Assembly (NCBI GenBank): GCA_965200765.1
Contig: OZ241380.1
Location: forward strand, 2,294,001 to 2,358,000
DNA: 64,000 nucleotides
Source: G965200765 sp965200765
GTDB taxonomy: Bacteria > Pseudomonadota > Gammaproteobacteria > Arenicellales > JAJDZL01
Direction: 5' to 3'
Shown here: piece by piece, positions 1 through 9,550 of the stretch
Position numbering within the stretch: the stretch's first letter is position 1
How the letters are laid out: each line of letters opens with the position of its first letter
Notes under the pieces: model-generated
The model's database searches: none
What the model saw: the letters and a program-made list of their open reading frames with translations, nothing else
What the model was told of the DNA's origin: nothing
Position numbers and translations under genes: made by a program

Positions 1-261
1 GCACCAAACCAATTCTGCTGTCAATGGTTCACTCTGAAAGCATTTTTGCATTGAAACTTACCTGAACTGACAACCCTCGCTTGCAAATCTTCAAAACGCG
101 GACATAGTTTTGGACCCCGACTGTAGTAGCCCTAGAACCAAAGACAGGGCAACATCAAACAAATTCAACTCTCGAGAATGGAAACTTTCGGGATGCAATT
201 TCAAATGTGAATTGCGCCTGATCTCCAGGCATTCGAAAAATTCACTGCCAGTCACCGCGTA

Positions 262-1539
262 ATGTTGACAAAGCATTCATCCGCACTTGGGAAACGTCTT
301 TTCGACAGTATGCCGCGTTTGGCTTCGGTGCAGAAAATTGTAGTCAAACCGGCCGGTCATCTCGAATTTATTGCATTGATGGCCTTCACAATGGCGATGG
401 TGTCAATTTCCATTTCCATTGTTCTGCCGGCCCTTTCATTTATCGCTTCAGATCTCAAGATAGTTGAAGCAAATCACCGTCAACTTGTTGTCGGGGTGCT
501 CTTTCTGGGACTGGGTGTCGGGCAACTGGTGTACGGACCGATTTCCGATACTATCGGGCGCCGGTCACCCATGATTGTCGGGTTTGCCATCTATTTGTTC
601 GGCAGCTTGCTGGCCGCACTTGCAGATTCATTCATATTGCTACTATTTGCCAGATTTTTGCAAGGACTGGGGGCGGCCGGGCCGCGGATTATGAGTCTTG
701 CAATTATTCGCGACCGGGTTGCAGGGGCCAACATGGCACAGGTTATGTCGCAAATCATGATGGTTTTCATTCTGGTGCCGGTGCTCGCACCGAGTTTTGG
801 CGAACTTATTCTGATGGTCGGCACCTGGCGTTTCATTTTCTGGCTACATCTGACCGCGGCAACATTGACACTGTTGTGGTTTGTATTTCGGCAACCAGAA
901 ACTCTGCCACTAGTCAAGCGAAGAAAACTGCGCTTCGTCCGATTGCTCGCAACATTCAGACACACCGTCACAACTAAACAAACGCTCGTCTATACAATCG
1001 CATCCGGTCTTGTTTTCGGTTCGTTTCTGGGATATGTAAGCTCCAGTCAGCAAATATTGCAAGACTACTACGGCGTTGGCAAGTTGTTTGTAATCTACTT
1101 CAGCTCACTGGCCGCTTCAATTGGTATTTCATCCTACTTCAATTCCCGACTGGTGATGAAATTCGAAATGCGACGACTCTGCTTATGGGCCCTGACCGCA
1201 ACCATTGGATTGTCGGGGTGCTTTCTGCTACTTAGCATGATTCAACCGCCACCACTATGGCTGTTTATGAGCTGGCTATTGATCAGTTTTCTGGCTGTTG
1301 GCACGTTGTTCAGCAACTTTCATGCCCTGGCGATGGAACCAATGGGAAGAATTGCCGGAATGGCTTCTTCGGTCTCCAGTGCTTTTATGACATTTCTTTC
1401 TGTCCTGATCGCCTACATTGTTGGACAAGCCTACAACCATAGTGTCATGCCACTGGCGATATCATTCTTTGTCCTGCATTCCATCACTCTGGTGCTGATC
1501 CTTCTATTCGACCAAAAAGGTTCATCGCCTCAAGCTTGA
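262..1539 (+). CDS. MFS drug-resistance transporter, Bcr/CflA type
   Basis: A 425-residue inner-membrane permease with about 12 hydrophobic segments. The MFS loop 2-3 signature is clear (GQLVYGPISDTIGRR, residues 87-101), and the GPISDxxGRR form plus the LQGLGAAGPR stretch resemble the DHA1 Bcr/CflA subfamily of proton-driven drug exporters. The substrate cannot be read from the sequence. The first 30 residues are polar and lack a membrane segment, so the ATG at 310 (MPRLASVQ) is an alternative start; neither has a strong ribosome site. It stands alone on the plus strand next to a minus-strand block. Family assignment is good; drug export is inferred from the family. Confidence 0.8.
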   Translation: MLTKHSSALGKRLFDSMPRLASVQKIVVKPAGHLEFIALMAFTMAMVSISISIVLPALSFIASDLKIVEANHRQLVVGVLFLGLGVGQLVYGPISDTIGRRSPMIVGFAIYLFGSLLAALADSFILLLFARFLQGLGAAGPRIMSLAIIRDRVAGANMAQVMSQIMMVFILVPVLAPSFGELILMVGTWRFIFWLHLTAATLTLLWFVFRQPETLPLVKRRKLRFVRLLATFRHTVTTKQTLVYTIASGLVFGSFLGYVSSSQQILQDYYGVGKLFVIYFSSLAASIGISSYFNSRLVMKFEMRRLCLWALTATIGLSGCFLLLSMIQPPPLWLFMSWLLISFLAVGTLFSNFHALAMEPMGRIAGMASSVSSAFMTFLSVLIAYIVGQAYNHSVMPLAISFFVLHSITLVLILLFDQKGSSPQA

Positions 1540-1697
1540 AACAATTCTGGTTTGCGAGTAGTGGAATTGACAGGATTTCAGAATATTTGTCGCCACAGAG
1601 ACCGCCAAGGCGTGATTGTCCGAAATAAGGAACTCGCCAACTCGCCTCGCAAGCGAAATCCATTTTATCGAACCAAATTTTCGACTTGTTGGGAATT

Positions 1698-1787
1698 TGG
1701 CGGAGAGAGAGGGATTCGAACCCTCGATGAGTTTCACCCCATACTCCCTTAGCAGGGGAGCGCCTTCAACCGCTCGGCCATCTCTCC
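1698..1787 (-). tRNA. tRNA-Ser, anticodon GCU
   Basis: Read on the minus strand this folds as a class II (long variable arm) tRNA. The acceptor arm GGAGAGA pairs with TCTCTCC, the anticodon arm is CTCCC-CTGCTAA-GGGAG giving anticodon GCT (serine AGC/AGU codons), the T arm contains GGTTCGAATCC, and CCA is encoded at the 3' end (1698-1700). A tRNA-Ser gene next to csrA is a usual gammaproteobacterial arrangement. Confidence 0.95.
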
Positions 1788-1843
1788 TCACCAATTTTCA
1801 GGAATAGACAGTTTATCAGATCTTGTCCGCAAACTTCTTCCAA

Positions 1844-2026
1844 TTATTCGGATTTACGCTTTGGTTCCCCCTTGACTAAACGGAAAATTTCTTCACGATG
1901 AACCGTTACGTCTTTGGGCGCACTAATTCCAATACGAATTTGGTTACCGCGGATTCCCAGCACTGTCACTGTCACATCCTCATTAATCATAACAGACTCT
2001 CCAACGCGTCTAGTTAAAATCAACAC
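1844..2026 (-). CDS. csrA: Carbon storage regulator CsrA (RNA-binding)
   Basis: A 60-residue protein beginning MLILTRRVGESV, the hallmark CsrA/RsmA N terminus, followed by the IRGNQIRIGISAPKDVTVHREEI core and the usual basic/acidic tail. CsrA dimers bind GGA motifs in mRNA leaders and control translation and stability of carbon, motility and biofilm messages. The length fits the family. It lies between lysC and tRNA-Ser, the standard position. The 155-nt gap to lysC has an inverted repeat (ATTCACGC at 2050-2057 and GCGTGAAT at 2091-2098) of unknown meaning. Confidence 0.97.
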   Translation of the reverse strand: MLILTRRVGESVMINEDVTVTVLGIRGNQIRIGISAPKDVTVHREEIFRLVKGEPKRKSE

Positions 2027-2181
2027 GTTTTTTACCCCTCCATAATTTTATTCACGCCTGCAACCCATCCAAGCTGCCAGTTATTCCATTGCGTGAATTC
2101 CAAAGTTTTATTTTTGCCAATTATAGAGAATTATTGAACAAAATACACAACTGAATGAACCAACAGCAGCAAAGATTGCAA

Positions 2182-3426
2182 TCAAGGTTCCCTTTCTTCA
2201 ACAGGTTCGTCTTCTGCATCCAATCCAAATGCCTTGTGCAGTGCCCGTACACCCAGCTCAACATACTTGTCATCAACGATAACTGAAATCTTGATCTCGG
2301 AAGTCGAGATCATTTGAATATTGATTCCTTCATTTGCCAACGTTCTGAACATGGTAGTTGCTATACCCGTGTGAGACCGCATGCCAATTCCGACAACTGA
2401 AACTTTGGCGATATTCGAAGCACCGACAAAATCCTTTGCGCCAATTTGCTGAACGACATCTGCGACAACCTGCATGCTTTTGTCAAAGTCACTTCTTTCA
2501 ACAGTAAATGTCAGATCCGTATTGTTGTTGGCACTGATATTTTGAATGATCATGTCAACATTGATATTTTCGTCGGACAGCGAACCGAAGACCTTGGAAG
2601 CAATTCCAGGCCGGTCCGGGACTTCCCGAATCGTGATCTTGGCCTCATTGATATTGTAGGCGATGCCCGAAATGATTGGCTGTTCCATAGATTTTTCCTC
2701 GAACGTGATGAGTGTGCCGCGCACACTGTGAAACGATGACAGGACGCGCAGAGGCACTTGGTATTTGACCGCAAATTCCACCGCCCGCAACTGCAAAACC
2801 TTGGCTCCCAGACTGGCAAGTTCCAGCATTTCTTCCCAAGTTACTTCATCAAGCATTTTTGCATTCGGAACGATTCTCGGGTCTGCCGTGAAAACACCGT
2901 CCACGTCACTGTAGATTCTGCACTCGTAAGCTTCAAGTGCTGCTGCCAGAGCTACAGCAGTCGTGTCTGAACCACCGCGCCCCAGTGTAGTAATCGCCCC
3001 GGTATCGTCAATCCCTTGAAAACCGGCAACGACAACAACACGTCCACTTTCAAGTTGTTCCGTGATTCGCTCTCTGTCCACATGCTGAACGCGCGCCTTG
3101 CCGTGTACGTCGTCTGTAAGGATTTTCACCTGACTGCCCGTAAAAGAAATTGCGTCGCATCCCTTGCTATGCAATGACAGGCACAACAGCGCGATTGTCA
3201 CTTGCTCGCCTGTCGCCAGCAGGACATCAACTTCTCTGCGACTTCCGGAAGCGTCTATTTGCGCGGCCAAGTCAAGCAACCGATTGGTCTCGCCCTCCAT
3301 CGCCGATAAAACTACTACAACCTGATTGCCGGCATTCCTTGTGCGAATCACCGTATCAGCCACTGCATTGATTCGATCAATATTCGCGACTGACGAACCA
3401 CCAAACTTTTCTACAATCAGTGCCAT
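2182..3426 (-). CDS. lysC: Aspartate kinase
   Basis: A 414-residue enzyme that phosphorylates aspartate, the first step toward lysine, threonine, methionine and diaminopimelate. The N-terminal KFGGSS motif (residues 7-12) and GRGGSDTTAVALAAAL identify the amino-acid kinase domain; the last 140 residues form two ACT domains for feedback control. I chose the ATG at 3426 (MALIVEKFGGSS), which matches the family N terminus, over a TTG six codons upstream. It follows alaS by 90 nt and precedes csrA, as in pseudomonads and relatives. No homoserine dehydrogenase domain is fused. Confidence 0.96.
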   Translation of the reverse strand: MALIVEKFGGSSVANIDRINAVADTVIRTRNAGNQVVVVLSAMEGETNRLLDLAAQIDASGSRREVDVLLATGEQVTIALLCLSLHSKGCDAISFTGSQVKILTDDVHGKARVQHVDRERITEQLESGRVVVVAGFQGIDDTGAITTLGRGGSDTTAVALAAALEAYECRIYSDVDGVFTADPRIVPNAKMLDEVTWEEMLELASLGAKVLQLRAVEFAVKYQVPLRVLSSFHSVRGTLITFEEKSMEQPIISGIAYNINEAKITIREVPDRPGIASKVFGSLSDENINVDMIIQNISANNNTDLTFTVERSDFDKSMQVVADVVQQIGAKDFVGASNIAKVSVVGIGMRSHTGIATTMFRTLANEGINIQMISTSEIKISVIVDDKYVELGVRALHKAFGLDAEDEPVEEREP

Positions 3427-3516
3427 TTTCCAATCCGGATACAAATATTTTTCAACATTCGATTCTCCACGTCGGCCAAGAAAGCCGAATCTCCATTCGA
3501 CGTCAGAGAGTCAAGT

Positions 3517-6105
3517 TCAGTGAATCATTTGCGCGACGGATTCAAGAGCCGCGTCAAGCTCTTCGACCTTGCTGCCGCCGCCTTGTGCAGAATGCTTCTT
3601 GCCACCGCCGCGTCCTCCCAGCATCATGGAGGATTTGCTGATAATCTCGCTAGCATCAATCCGGTCCGTCAAGTCCTGTGTCACCGAGCAAAGCAACGTG
3701 GCTTTCTCGTTGTGAACCGAACCAAGCATTACAACACCGGACCCCAGATTGGATTTCAGTTGGTCCATAATTTTTCGCAAATCCTTGATTTCTACTCCGT
3801 CATGCCGCGAGATCAAAACCTGCACATCGCCAACCATGCGGACATCAGGTTCACCGGAGCCAGCTTTACCAGTCGCTACGCTTGTTCTCAATTTGGACAC
3901 TTCGGATTCAAGCAACTTGTTTTTCTGAAGCAAGCGATGAACCATTTCTTCAATATCTGCCACGCCGGAACTGAGTGTTTCCGCTATTCGATGCAAAGCT
4001 CTGGCATCGTGCTGAACGCGATGCAGCGCTGATGGGCCGGTCAATGCTTCAATGCGACGAACTCCAGATGAAATTCCGGATTCGCCAACAATTCTGAACA
4101 AGCCAATATCACCCGTTCGATCAACATGCGTTCCACCGCAAAGCTCCAGTGAAAAATCGCCCATGCCAATAACTCTGACTTCCGATTCATATTTTTCCCC
4201 AAACAACGCTTCTGCCCCTTTTGACTGTGCTTCTTCCAACTTCATCGTTGCACTTTTAACTTTTCGATTGTGTTGAATTTCTTCATTCACAACCGCTTCA
4301 ACTGATTCAATTTCCTGTTCAGTCAGCGGCGCATCATGAGAAAAGTCGAAACGAAGACGGTCCGGTGCAACCAGAGAACCTTTCTGTTGTACGTGTGAGC
4401 CGAGCAATTGCTTCAGCGCGGCATGAAGCAGGTGTGTTGCTGAATGGTTCTTCATCGTTTTCGTCCGGTCTTCCGCATTGACTTTGGCACTCACACGATC
4501 GCCCAATTGAAAGCTACCCCGCTCAACTTTGCCGAAATGCCCGACTACGCGATTTGCCAGGTAGCGAGTATCTTCAACTTGAAAAACACTTTCACCAGAT
4601 TGTATGGTGCCCAAATCACCAACCTGACCGCCGCTTTCTGCGTAGAAAGGAGTTGTACTCAGAATCAAGATTGCGCTGTCACCTTCGCCGATTTGATCGA
4701 TTTCTTTGTCATTCGCAACAATTGACGCAATGCTGCTATCCTGCTCAAGGTACTTGTAACCGCTGAATTCCACATCGATTTCCAGTACCGGACCAGATTC
4801 AGATGCAGTTTCGAACTTGCTTGCCGACTTGGCCAGCGCTCGCTGACGCTCCATGGCCGCATCAAATCCCTCCAAGTCTACCTGGAACTCCTGTTCACGC
4901 AGATAGTCCATTGTCAAATCAAGCGGAAAACCATAAGTGTCGTATAAACGAAAGGCGACCTCGCCGGGTAACGTATTGTCTGACAACAGAGCAATTTCCC
5001 GGTCCAACAATTTCAGTCCCTGTGCCAGCGTTTCAGAAAAGCGTTCGCCTTCAGTCCGCAGTGATTTTTCAATGGCAGTTCTGGCGCGACGCAATTCCGG
5101 ATAAGCATCGCCCATCTGCTCCACAAGCGGGCCGGTGAGTTCGTGAAAAAACGCAGTCTTGCATCCAAGCTGATAACCGTGTCGAATTGCCCGGCGAATG
5201 ATTCGTCGCAACACATAACCGCGGCCTTCGTTGGATGGCAACACGCCATCTGTTATCAAAAATGCCGCCGATCGAATATGGTCGGCAATCACCCGCAACG
5301 ATTTGCTTTCCTTATCCTGTGTGTTCACTATCGTCGATGCCGCCTTGATCAGGGCTTGAAACAAATCAATGTCGTAGTTGCTGTATACCCCTTGCAAAAC
5401 GGTCGCGATTCGCTCAAGTCCCATGCCAGTATCGACCGAAGGCTTGGGCAAATTCTTCATCTCGCCGTCCGCGAATCTTTCAAATTGCATGAACACCAGA
5501 TTCCAAAGTTCAACATAGCGGTCCCCGTCGGCATCTGCGCTACCTGGCGGACCGCCTTCAACTGTAGGTCCATGATCGTAGAAAATCTCGGAACAGGGAC
5601 CGCAGGGACCGGTATCGCCCATTGCCCAAAAATTGTCTGAAGTTCCAATTCGGGCAAATCGCTCCTCCGGGACTCCAATTTCATTCAACCAAATATCGGC
5701 CGCTTCATCGTCTTCTGCATACACAGTGACCCACAGCCGGTCTTCTGAAAGTCGAATTTTTTCCGTAAGCAAAGTCCATGCAAAATGTATCGCTTCTCGC
5801 TTGAAATAATCTCCAAAGCTGAAATTACCCAGCATTTCAAAGAATGTATGATGCCTTGCGGTGTAGCCCACATTCTCAAGGTCGTTATGTTTTCCGCCTG
5901 CACGGACGCATCGCTGGGCGGTTACTGCCCGGTTGTAGGGACGCTTGTCCTGCCCCAGAAAAACATCCTTGAACTGAACCATTCCTGAATTTGTGAACAG
6001 CAATGTCGGATCATTGCCCGGTACGAGCGAACTGCTGGGAACAACTTCATGTCCCCGCTCCCTGAAATAATCCAAAAATAGTTGTCGCAACTCAACCGTC
6101 TTCAT
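3517..6105 (-). CDS. alaS: Alanyl-tRNA synthetase
   Basis: An 862-residue class II synthetase charging tRNA-Ala in the cytoplasm. It has the catalytic domain at the N terminus (MKTVELRQLFLDYF, FTNSGMVQFKDVF, and the motif 2/3 region), the editing domain with zinc ligands HSATH (about residues 552-556) and CGGTH (about 654-658), and the glycine-rich C-Ala domain ending in GGRGGGKKHSAQGGG. Start at 6105 gives the family N terminus; the reading frame is open 11 codons further upstream. Its first 14 nt overlap the end of recX, so the two are probably translationally coupled. Confidence 0.97.
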   Translation of the reverse strand: MKTVELRQLFLDYFRERGHEVVPSSSLVPGNDPTLLFTNSGMVQFKDVFLGQDKRPYNRAVTAQRCVRAGGKHNDLENVGYTARHHTFFEMLGNFSFGDYFKREAIHFAWTLLTEKIRLSEDRLWVTVYAEDDEAADIWLNEIGVPEERFARIGTSDNFWAMGDTGPCGPCSEIFYDHGPTVEGGPPGSADADGDRYVELWNLVFMQFERFADGEMKNLPKPSVDTGMGLERIATVLQGVYSNYDIDLFQALIKAASTIVNTQDKESKSLRVIADHIRSAAFLITDGVLPSNEGRGYVLRRIIRRAIRHGYQLGCKTAFFHELTGPLVEQMGDAYPELRRARTAIEKSLRTEGERFSETLAQGLKLLDREIALLSDNTLPGEVAFRLYDTYGFPLDLTMDYLREQEFQVDLEGFDAAMERQRALAKSASKFETASESGPVLEIDVEFSGYKYLEQDSSIASIVANDKEIDQIGEGDSAILILSTTPFYAESGGQVGDLGTIQSGESVFQVEDTRYLANRVVGHFGKVERGSFQLGDRVSAKVNAEDRTKTMKNHSATHLLHAALKQLLGSHVQQKGSLVAPDRLRFDFSHDAPLTEQEIESVEAVVNEEIQHNRKVKSATMKLEEAQSKGAEALFGEKYESEVRVIGMGDFSLELCGGTHVDRTGDIGLFRIVGESGISSGVRRIEALTGPSALHRVQHDARALHRIAETLSSGVADIEEMVHRLLQKNKLLESEVSKLRTSVATGKAGSGEPDVRMVGDVQVLISRHDGVEIKDLRKIMDQLKSNLGSGVVMLGSVHNEKATLLCSVTQDLTDRIDASEIISKSSMMLGGRGGGKKHSAQGGGSKVEELDAALESVAQMIH

Positions 6106-6574
6106 AAGCCAGTTCGTCTTCGTAATCTGAATTCGCACCCAATACGCTTTGAATTTGTGCCAAAGTAAATCCGCGTCGCCGCAGAAAATTTGCCCGCTTC
6201 ACCCAATCATCTGGCAGGTACATTTGCATCTCTCCATACTTGTTCTGGATGACTTTGGCGATTTGTGATTCCCATTCTCCGTTTCGCTGTTGCAACAATT
6301 CGTTTACTACATCGATTTCAACACCACGGTCCAGCAACTCGCTGGAAATTTTTCGTGGACCATACCCGCGTCGGATTCTCACGTTGACAAGTGCTTTTGC
6401 AAATCGAACATCGCAAACAAGGTTTTCCTGCTTTAGGCGAGCTACAACAGACCCGGCGATTTCCTTATCGCAACCTCGAGCCATCAATTTCAAATTCAGT
6501 TCCTTCTCGCTGTACTCCCGGCGGGAAAGAAACCCCAATGCCTTCGATCGAACTTTCGACTCTTCCTCGCTCAT
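6092..6574 (-). CDS. recX: Regulatory protein RecX
   Basis: A 160-residue helical protein that binds RecA filaments and limits their activity. Family features are the LSRREYSEKEL motif near residue 16, the RLKQENLVCDVRFAKALVN stretch, and RRGYGPRKISSELLDRGV in the middle. It lies 2 nt downstream of recA and overlaps alaS, the usual recA-recX-alaS order, so its level is presumably set by read-through from recA. Confidence 0.93.
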   Translation of the reverse strand: MSEEESKVRSKALGFLSRREYSEKELNLKLMARGCDKEIAGSVVARLKQENLVCDVRFAKALVNVRIRRGYGPRKISSELLDRGVEIDVVNELLQQRNGEWESQIAKVIQNKYGEMQMYLPDDWVKRANFLRRRGFTLAQIQSVLGANSDYEDELAYEDG

Positions 6575-6576
6575 CG

Positions 6577-7605
6577 CTACGAAGCCTGGGCAACCTCGGC
6601 AATTTCAGGCTGATTGGCCACACCCAGTTTTTCGCGCACATCCGCTTCAATTTTTTCTGCAATATCAGGATTTTCCTTCAGAAACAATCGCACATTGTCT
6701 CGCCCTTGGCCGATACGCTCATCGCCGAAGCTATACCAAGCACCGGCACGCCGCACAATTCCGTGCTGGCTGGCCAAGTCAACCAACTCGCCTTCTTTGG
6801 ATATGCCTTCATCAAATATCAAATCGAATTCGCACTGCTTGAACGGTGGTGCAACTTTGTTTTTGACCAACTTGACCCGGGTCTGGTTTCCCACGACTTC
6901 ATCACCTTTCTTTATTGCTCCAATTCTGCGAATATCAAGTCGAACAGAGGAATAAAATTTCAAGGCATTGCCACCGGTTGTCACTTCCGGGTTTCCGTAT
7001 ACTTGCCCGATTTTCATGCGAATCTGGTTGATAAAAATCACCAAAGTTCGGGAACGATTAATGCTGCCGGTCAATTTTCGAAGTGCCTGCGACATGAGTC
7101 TCGCATGCAACCCCATGAAAGAATCACCCATTTCTCCATCAATTTCTGCGCGCGGTGTCAGTGCTGCGACGGAGTCAACCACAATCACATCAATCGCTGC
7201 CGAGCGCACCAGCTGATCAGCGATTTCCAGTGCCTCTTCTCCGGTTCCGGGTTGCGACACCAGCAAATCATCAACGTTGACTCCCAGTGTTTCAGCGTGC
7301 TGGGTATTGAGTGCGTGCTCGGCATCAATGAATGCTGCTACACCCCCGGCTTTCTGCGCCTGTGCCACAATTGAGAGTGTCAATGTAGTCTTGCCGGACG
7401 CTTCTGGCCCGTAAATCTCTACAATTCTGCCGCGCGGCAAACCACCAACCCCCAAAATCAGGTCAAGTCCAAGTGATCCGGTCGGAATCACCTGAATATT
7501 ACGATCCACATCATCATCGCCCAACCGCATGATTGAGCCTTGGCCGAACTGCTTTCTGATTTGGTTCAGCGTCGCCTGAAGCATTTTGTCTTTACTTGTA
7601 TCCAT
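6577..7605 (-). CDS. recA: Recombinase RecA
   Basis: A 342-residue ATP-dependent strand-exchange protein for homologous recombination and the SOS response. The Walker A motif GPEASGKTT is at residues 66-74, the L1/L2 DNA-binding loops and the MRLGDDD N-terminal region are present. I prefer the ATG at 7605 (MDTSKDKMLQ), which aligns with known RecA N termini; a GTG three codons upstream is possible. Upstream, no CTG-N10-CAG LexA box is visible in the 126 nt to dsbC; instead a 14-bp dyad sits 5 nt before the ATG. dsbC upstream is in the same direction. Confidence 0.97.
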   Translation of the reverse strand: MDTSKDKMLQATLNQIRKQFGQGSIMRLGDDDVDRNIQVIPTGSLGLDLILGVGGLPRGRIVEIYGPEASGKTTLTLSIVAQAQKAGGVAAFIDAEHALNTQHAETLGVNVDDLLVSQPGTGEEALEIADQLVRSAAIDVIVVDSVAALTPRAEIDGEMGDSFMGLHARLMSQALRKLTGSINRSRTLVIFINQIRMKIGQVYGNPEVTTGGNALKFYSSVRLDIRRIGAIKKGDEVVGNQTRVKLVKNKVAPPFKQCEFDLIFDEGISKEGELVDLASQHGIVRRAGAWYSFGDERIGQGRDNVRLFLKENPDIAEKIEADVREKLGVANQPEIAEVAQAS

Positions 7606-7610
7606 CCTGT

Positions 7611-7624
7611 TCACACTCGTGTGA
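7611..7624. promoter_or_regulatory. 14-bp dyad at the recA translation start
   Basis: TCACAC-TC-GTGTGA, two perfect 6-nt arms around a 2-nt centre, lying 5-18 nt upstream of the chosen recA ATG where a ribosome site would be. It could be an operator or an mRNA structure. I do not recognise it as a known LexA box type. Confidence 0.35.
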
Positions 7625-7730
7625 TTAAGTTAAAAATTGAAAATCCTCTTTCCCGATGATTTGTTCGGACCAAAACTGGACCATTGCATGCACACTGCAA
7701 CTGGTGCGGCGAGATTTGTGATTACACAAA

Positions 7731-8453
7731 CTAACCGGCAACATCCAGCATTTCAAGTAGCCGGTCGGACGGCACATAGCCGCGAATGACCGTGCCGTCG
7801 TCCAATATTAACGTGGGCGTTCCGCTAATACCGGCCGCCTGACCACCTTCATACTGCTGTGCGACCGGATTTGGACATATCGCATCTTCTATTGAATTGC
7901 CTAACTTCGCCAGCGTCATGGCCTCCGGCGGATCCGTCGCACACCACACCGACACTAGCTTGTCGTAACTGGAAGTGCCAATTCCAGATCTGGGATAGGC
8001 AAGATAGCGAACTTCTACGCCTGCCTGTGTCAGCATTGGTACTTCGCTGTGAAAAAGTTGGCAATACCCGCAGTCAATATCGGTAAATACGGTCAAATAC
8101 CGTTTCATCTCATCCGGTTTCATCACAACCATGTCTGCCACCGGGGTCGCAACGACATATTCGTGAAGCGCGGTGTCCGACTTGGCCGTCGCCAGATCGA
8201 TTCCGCGAACATAATCATATAATCTTCCGATCAGAATATACTCCCCGTGAGTATGTACATAGTAGTTGTGTCCGCGGAACTCTACTTCGTACACCCCCGG
8301 CATCGGCGATTCGGCTATGCTGCCAATTTGGCTTTCGTCCTCAACAAGCCCTTTCAGTGCTTGCTGCACTGCTTCCACAGAACTTTCAGCACTGGCGAGC
8401 GGGCCATGCAACACAGCCAGCAACAGCCCTAGTAATGCCAATTTCGTTTTCAT
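7731..8453 (-). CDS. dsbC: Thiol:disulfide interchange protein DsbC
   Basis: A 240-residue periplasmic disulfide isomerase that shuffles wrong disulfides in exported proteins and is kept reduced by DsbD. It has a Sec signal peptide (MKTKLALLGLLLAVLHGPLASA, cleaved about residue 22), an N-terminal dimerisation domain, and a thioredoxin-fold domain with the active site CGYC at residues 128-131 and the cis-proline loop GISGTPTL near 210. The DIDCGYCQLFH context is typical of DsbC rather than DsbA. It lies upstream of recA in the same direction. Confidence 0.94.
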   Translation of the reverse strand: MKTKLALLGLLLAVLHGPLASAESSVEAVQQALKGLVEDESQIGSIAESPMPGVYEVEFRGHNYYVHTHGEYILIGRLYDYVRGIDLATAKSDTALHEYVVATPVADMVVMKPDEMKRYLTVFTDIDCGYCQLFHSEVPMLTQAGVEVRYLAYPRSGIGTSSYDKLVSVWCATDPPEAMTLAKLGNSIEDAICPNPVAQQYEGGQAAGISGTPTLILDDGTVIRGYVPSDRLLEMLDVAG

Positions 8454-8525
8454 GGTTCAATATCTCGTTCGTTTCAACGACTGTTAGTTGTGTCTGTTAT
8501 CAGATGAAATTGCAAGGAGCGCCGA

Positions 8526-8972
8526 CTAGTCAATGTCGTCTATTGCACCGCCAGCTTTTTTCCATGCATCAAAACCGCCCTCAATATGGCAGACATTCGC
8601 CAAGCCCATTTTTTGGGCAGTGTCTGTCGCTAGTGCCGAGCGCCAGCCGGACTTGCAATAAAACACAAATTTGCAGTCCTTCGCAAACACACTTTTAAAA
8701 TAAGGGCTATCCGGGTCAATCCAAAATTCCATCATGCCGCGCGGCATGTGGTACGCACCGGAAACTATACCTTCGGCCTTCAGTTCCCGAATATCGCGCA
8801 AATCAACAAACTGCACGTTCTTTTGCCCATGCAACTCCACTGATTGGTCTGCTGACAACGTTTCAATTCGCGAATTTGCTTCGTCCAGTAATTGCTTATA
8901 GCCGATCTTCATTCTTTTTCTCGCTGAAAAATACCTTTTTGAAAATATTCGATTTAGATTGATTATAGCCAT
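8526..8972 (-). CDS. Rhodanese-like sulfurtransferase
   Basis: A 148-residue single-domain rhodanese. The catalytic loop is CKSGWRS with Cys106, and the ends of the fold are marked by VQFVDLRDIRE and GGFDAWKKAGG. Such proteins move sulfane sulfur or act in thiol stress; the donor and acceptor are unknown. The start at 8972 is fixed by a near-perfect Shine-Dalgarno (AAGGAGGTG on the coding strand, 8980-8988), although the frame stays open 45 codons further upstream. The first 21 residues are basic and not part of the domain; an ATG at residue 21 is a second candidate. Confidence 0.85.
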   Translation of the reverse strand: MAIINLNRIFSKRYFSARKRMKIGYKQLLDEANSRIETLSADQSVELHGQKNVQFVDLRDIRELKAEGIVSGAYHMPRGMMEFWIDPDSPYFKSVFAKDCKFVFYCKSGWRSALATDTAQKMGLANVCHIEGGFDAWKKAGGAIDDID

Positions 8973-9039
8973 ATTGCGCACCTCCTTGTGAAATCCTTGA
9001 TATCTCCCGGTAAGAGTACTACTCGCAATCGCATTTATG

Positions 9040-9522
9040 TTACAAAATTTCAAAGTACAAGAGTAAATGTACGAAAATGTTGGTAAAGAATCCCGCCGCA
9101 AGGTCATCTAGCATAATACCCAGACCGCCTTTGAATTTGCGTTCAAGGGCAGAAATCGGCCATGGCTTCAATATATCCAGTGCGCGGAACAAGACAAACG
9201 CAACAGCGATACTCCAGAACGTTACCGGCAACAGCAATGCCGCAAAGCAAAACCCGGTTGTTTCGTCCCACACAATCACACCCGGGTCGTCCTGTTGAAT
9301 GGCATTGGCAAGCGACTGACATGCAAGACACCCGAAAATAAACATGACCAAACAGATCAGGCACTGCAAGACAACAGGCAAAAACTGTACGAAAAATACC
9401 ACTGGAACCGCCAGCAATGTACCAGCAGTACCGGGCGCATACGGCAACAACCCCACACCAAACCCGGATGCAACCAGATGCATCGGATGTCGAACCAAGT
9501 CTCGAAACCTGATTGTCTTCAT
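9040..9522 (-). CDS. pgpA: Phosphatidylglycerophosphatase A
   Basis: A 160-residue inner-membrane phosphatase making phosphatidylglycerol from its phosphate. Family motifs seen are GFGVGLLPYAPGTAGTLLA near the N terminus, WDETTGF in the middle and LDDLAAGFFTN near the C terminus, with about four hydrophobic helices. The start MKTIRFRDLV at 9522 is chosen because upstream codons do not resemble the family. It follows the nusB-thiL fusion by 28 nt, the usual thiL-pgpA order. Confidence 0.92.
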   Translation of the reverse strand: MKTIRFRDLVRHPMHLVASGFGVGLLPYAPGTAGTLLAVPVVFFVQFLPVVLQCLICLVMFIFGCLACQSLANAIQQDDPGVIVWDETTGFCFAALLLPVTFWSIAVAFVLFRALDILKPWPISALERKFKGGLGIMLDDLAAGFFTNIFVHLLLYFEIL

Positions 9523-9550
9523 TGCATAAACGATTCTGGTTCGACAAAGA

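Noticed and set aside
91..276. 61-codon minus-strand frame before the MFS gene
   Set aside because: No homology sensed, no ribosome site, and it overlaps the MFS start region.
2050..2098. Terminator between lysC and csrA
   Set aside because: The ATTCACGC/GCGTGAAT arms have a 33-nt loop and no T-run, so a terminator cannot be supported.
3520..4032. 170-codon plus-strand frame opposite alaS
   Set aside because: Antisense shadow of the alaS C-terminal region; no recognisable domain.
6391..7374. 327-codon plus-strand open frame opposite recX/recA
   Set aside because: It lies antisense to strongly recognised recA and recX, has no family features and no ribosome site; a shadow of recA codon bias.
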